NCBI GenBank assembly: GCA_963682025.1
Contig: OY821520.1
Location: forward strand, 241,607,855-241,671,854
Source of the DNA: Cordilura impudica
Taxonomy: Eukaryota > Arthropoda > Insecta > Diptera > Scathophagidae
DNA: 64,000 bases
Reading direction: 5' to 3'
Part shown: piece by piece, positions 60,859 through 64,000 of the stretch
How the letters are laid out: each line of letters opens with the position of its first letter
Position numbering within the stretch: position 1 is the stretch's first letter
Notes under the pieces: model-generated
Seen by the model: the letters and a program-made list of their open reading frames with translations, nothing else
Databases searched by the model: none
What the model was told of the DNA's origin: nothing
Program-made: the position numbers and the translations under genes

Positions 60859-61560
60859 AACAAGTAAGAGTGTAAAATTCGGCTGGGCCGAATCTTTGAT
60901 ACCCTCCATCTTTTTCATTTTCAATTTTCATTTCTTTTTTATCATTTTCCATTTTTCACTTTTCATCTTTCGTTTTTCATTTTTAGTTTTTCATTTTTAA
61001 TTTCTCATTTTCCATTTTTCACTTTCCATTTTCCACTTTTCATTTTTCATTTTCCATTTTCGATTTTTCATTTATCATTTTTCATTTTTCATTTTCCATT
61101 TTTAATTTTTCATTTTCCGTTTTCCATTTTTCTTTCATTTTTCATTTTTCATTTTTATATTTACATTTTTCATTTTTAATTTCTCATTTTCCATTTTTCA
61201 CTTTCCGTTTTCCACTTTTCATTTTTCATTTTCCATTTTCGATTTTTCATTTATCATTTTTCAATTTTCATTTTTCATTTTCCATTTTTAATTTTTCATT
61301 TTCCGTTTTCCATTTTTCTTTCATTTTTCATTTTTCATTTTTATATTTACATTTTTCATTTTCCATTTTTCATTTTCCATTTTTAATTCCTCATTTTCCA
61401 TTTTTCACTTTCCATTTTCCACTTTTCATTTTCCATTTTTCCATTTTCGATTTTTCATTTTTCATTTTCCATTTTTCAATTTCCATTTTTCATTTTCCAT
61501 TTTTAATTTTCCATTTTTAATTTTTAATTTTTCATTTTCCACTTTTCATTTTCCATTTTT

Positions 61561-61592
<32 letters not shown>

Positions 61593-61665
61593 TTCACTTT
61601 CCATTTTCCATTTTTAATTTTTAATTTTTCATTTTCCATTCTTCAATTTCAATTTTCCATTTTTC

Positions 61666-61697
<32 letters not shown>

Positions 61698-61735
61698 TTA
61701 TTTTTTATTAATTTTTAATTTTTAATATTTAATTT
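60859..61735 (-). mobile_element. DINE-like family B variant, copy B6 (3' end plus microsatellite core)
   Basis: AACAAGTAAGAGTG, hairpin ATTCGGCTGGGCCGAAT (60877-60893) and GATACCCTCCATC are followed at once by ~830 bp of CATTTTTCATTTTCCATTTT-type repeat, the same core repeat as B5. A short match to the non-repetitive part of B5 (GATAAAAAAATATGTGG) follows at ~61738, but the family 5' end is absent. Confidence 0.75.
60908..61735 (-). repeat. Microsatellite core of B6
   Basis: Irregular CATTTTT and CATTTTC units with an internal ~190-bp higher-order duplication (60985-61165 resembles 61175-61350). Confidence 0.85.
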
Positions 61736-62490
61736 TAATGATAAAAAAAAAAATATGTGGTAAAACTTGCTTAGGCCAATATGACACGTGCAGTATTAAT
61801 ATACACACAACTGTAATGACTTCAACAATAGGGTAAAAACATATGAAATCAACCAATGAGTTGACCGCACCGATTTCGAATTGGATGAATTTTGGTACAA
61901 AGGGAAAGTTAAACATAATAATAGCGTTTGTCAACTTTCAGTGTCGTAGCTCTCGTACTTTCAGAATTATGGCCATTCCAAGTTGGCAAAAATCAATAAA
62001 AATGCACTCAGATGCCTTAACACAATTTTGAATATCTCGAAAAGTGTTCATTGCACGTTAATAATCAAGGGCTCATTTTACAGACTAAAACATGCGCCAT
62101 TCAAAACAAATTTTTTTTCAAATTTCCGATCAAGGATAATGTAAATAAAAAAAGGACTAAAATTTCCAAAGGATATTTCTCGAAAATCAATATTTTTAAA
62201 AATTTCAAAAAAATATATGTTAATTCTTATTATGTTTTGTACAAGTCTGTCAAATTTCAATGTGGAGTCTTTATTACAACATGAGTTATTAAGAAAAAAG
62301 CAGGAGAAGGTTTATGTATTTCATGATATGTACCAAAATACAAAAAGGTGACAAATTACAAAAAGAAGGACAAATCAAATGTAAAGGAACTTTTTCGACT
62401 TTTCTTTGCTTAAACTCTTTTTCTCCATTGCTAAACCTTTAGTAAAAAGTACATTATGTATCATTATTAAACACTTTATTACAGCATATT
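61736..62490. other. Unassigned sequence, probably the 3' flank of the TE gene that follows
   Basis: No gene seen. Frames of 60-77 residues overlap on both strands without family features. It lies downstream of the minus-strand coding region at 62494-64000 and may include its terminal repeat. Confidence 0.4.
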
Positions 62491-62493
62491 TAT

Positions 62494-64000
62494 TTATTTC
62501 TGAAGGATTTCAATTAAAAAATCTGCATCTGCCGAGTATCGCTTGACTTTAAATTTTTTTTTATCTACAGGTTCAATAGAATGCAGCTTTTGAGTTCCAG
62601 GAATAGTACGCAAATCTTTAAAACGAATTTGAAGGAACCGTGCTTCTTCTTCGTGGTCTTCTAGAGTTAAAAACTCGAAATTACAGTTCAAAAGATTTTG
62701 CAGGCACCATTCATATAATTGTTTTGGAGTAGTTATTTGACCTTGTAATGGACGCTGTAAACTAGCTTGACGTGCTCTCTCTTTACGGTACCTCCAAGAC
62801 CGTCACTTGGGCCTTTTCCATGGCTTGTTGCAAAAAAATGCCACTCAGCATTACATCCAAAATCTTCCATATGATAACATAAATTGATAAAGTTCTTTTT
62901 GTTTTTAAACTGGGCAGCACTACCGTCTGAAAAATACGTGATTTTCTTCGGGGTTGTTTTAAACTTTTTTTCTCAAAATTACATTCAGGTGGCGATGGAA
63001 CAGGTGAACAGCTACAGAATCGTTACAAGACAATCAGATATTATTATGAAGTTTGTATGTTGTGTTTTTCCATCTGATTTAAAATAAATAGCAATTGGGT
63101 ATAAAGTGGCCTGAGAGTTGTTCCAGTGAAATCCCTGGACTGCATCCTGAATAGTAAAAGAAGCATTTTCTGAAAAATCGCAAACTGCTATATACTCATT
63201 TTCTTCCAAATTTGATTTTCCTTCGCTCAAATATGCTGCCTGCTGTTTTGCAATAAATGAATGAGGTAATAGAATTTCAAGCTTTTCACATAGGGAATCC
63301 ACAAAAACGTCGGCTTGGCCAAACATGGTCTCCAAATTATCCCTATCTACACTTACCCATTGTTTATATGTTATTTCATCAATATCGTTTTGCTCTAGTA
63401 ATTGATTTAGTTTTGCTTTTAAATTTTCAATTCCTGGACACTTGTTACATTTACGTAGGTGACACTTTGAAGAAGATGGAATGCATGTCATTTGTTTCAA
63501 ACAATCTTTGTAACATTCAAGCTGATAATTCGGAACACCAGCAGTTAATTTTTTAAAATTTATAGCATCAATCATCAGCTTCACATTTTGATGCTTTGTA
63601 CAAACACACACGTAATGAGATCCACTCGCATTTGCTAGAATTATATTCCTCGGACGAAGTTGGCAAAACTTGGAAATACCTATTTTTATTCCATCATGTC
63701 GTTCCTTGAATAAGGCGTACATTTCTCTTGAGTTTCCAAGCAAAAGTCTTTTATTTTTCCTGACTTTTGTACCATTTTCAAAAACAGACACGAAATCTTT
63801 CTGTCCGGGCATACACCTGCTGACGTCATCGGATTCATAAAAGGGTTTTACTAAACTGCTTGTCACTGGTGAAATTGGACTTCCCAGTTTTGGGTTAGAT
63901 GTACTCATCACACCCTTTGTTTCAACCAAATGCTTAACTTTTCGCGCGATATAGTTTGTAACCAGGAATTCTTCCTCAGTTTTATATATTGCCCAGCTTT
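62494..64000 (-). pseudogene. Transposase-like DDE protein of unplaced family, runs off the window
   Basis: The minus-strand frame is open from the window edge (TEEEFLVTNYIARKVKHLVE) to about 63012. It contains VKPFYESDDVSRCMPGQKD, then KIGISKFCQLRPRNIIL. A Cys cluster follows (CVCTKHQNV, CYKDCLKQMTC, CHLRKCNKCPG), then VCDFSENASF with QGFHWNNSQATLYP, and HTNFIIISDCL. After a frameshift near 63010 come KITYFSDGSAAQFKNKKNF and WHFFATSHGKGPSDGLGGTV (~62950-62830). A second shift at ~62810 precedes PKQLYEWCLQNLLNCNFEFL and a stop at 62494. From memory, this block order (DF-EN, HW, SDG--SQFKN, ATSHGKGP-DG-GG-VKR) recurs in many uncharacterised arthropod and cnidarian proteins. It looks like a DDE-type transposase, but I cannot name the superfamily. 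Confidence 0.6.

Noticed and set aside
63257..63556. 99-residue plus-strand frame
   Set aside because: Antisense shadow of the DDE-like protein on the minus strand.

Overview
The window is AT-rich animal DNA, most likely from a brachyceran (perhaps calyptrate) fly. Its two commonest interspersed repeats have the terminal layout of Drosophila DINE-1/INE-1 (Helentron-associated) elements, and it carries an intact rosa-type (DD41D) mariner. I see no host gene, tRNA, rRNA or CRISPR array. Nearly everything recognisable is transposable-element (TE) DNA, heavily nested, so this is a repeat-rich intergenic, intronic or heterochromatic segment. The species is an inference and I cannot name it.

Layout. 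0.6-1.5 kb: DINE-like element 'A1' with a duplicated 3' end. 2.6-9.5 kb: arrays of a degenerate ~19-bp repeat in one orientation (left, split by DINE-like element 'B1'), a spacer, then the same repeat in the opposite orientation, which resembles a foldback element. 10.1-17.1 kb: a Tigger/pogo-like element carrying a piggyBac element (TTAA duplication) and a 3-kb element with ~270-bp terminal inverted repeats and an unplaced transposase-like protein. 17.7-18.2 kb: PIF/Harbinger fragment. 19.0-37.5 kb: a second foldback-like pair of arrays; its right arm is split by B2 (with a LINE inside), A4 (with a hAT inside), a 2.7-kb TTAA-flanked element without a recognised transposase, and a LINE (with A3 in its 3' end).

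39-56 kb: B3 joined to an inverted LINE fragment; another LINE split by B5, whose core has expanded into ~1.9 kb of simple repeat; a second hAT; and B4, which contains A5. 56.4-60.9 kb: a LINE carrying the intact rosa mariner, a repeat fragment shared with the second hAT region, and A6. 60.9-61.7 kb: B6, mostly microsatellite. 62.5-64.0 kb: a DDE-like TE protein on the minus strand that runs off the window.

Biologically, this is a layered record of insertions rather than cooperating genes. The only uninterrupted transposase is the rosa mariner at 56647-57732. The most unusual structures are the two inverted pairs of ~19-bp repeat arrays, a covarying stem-loop at the 3' ends of four LINE copies, and the rolling-circle-type signatures of the A and B elements (3' hairpins, a tandem 3' end, and a paralogous empty site with no target duplication).
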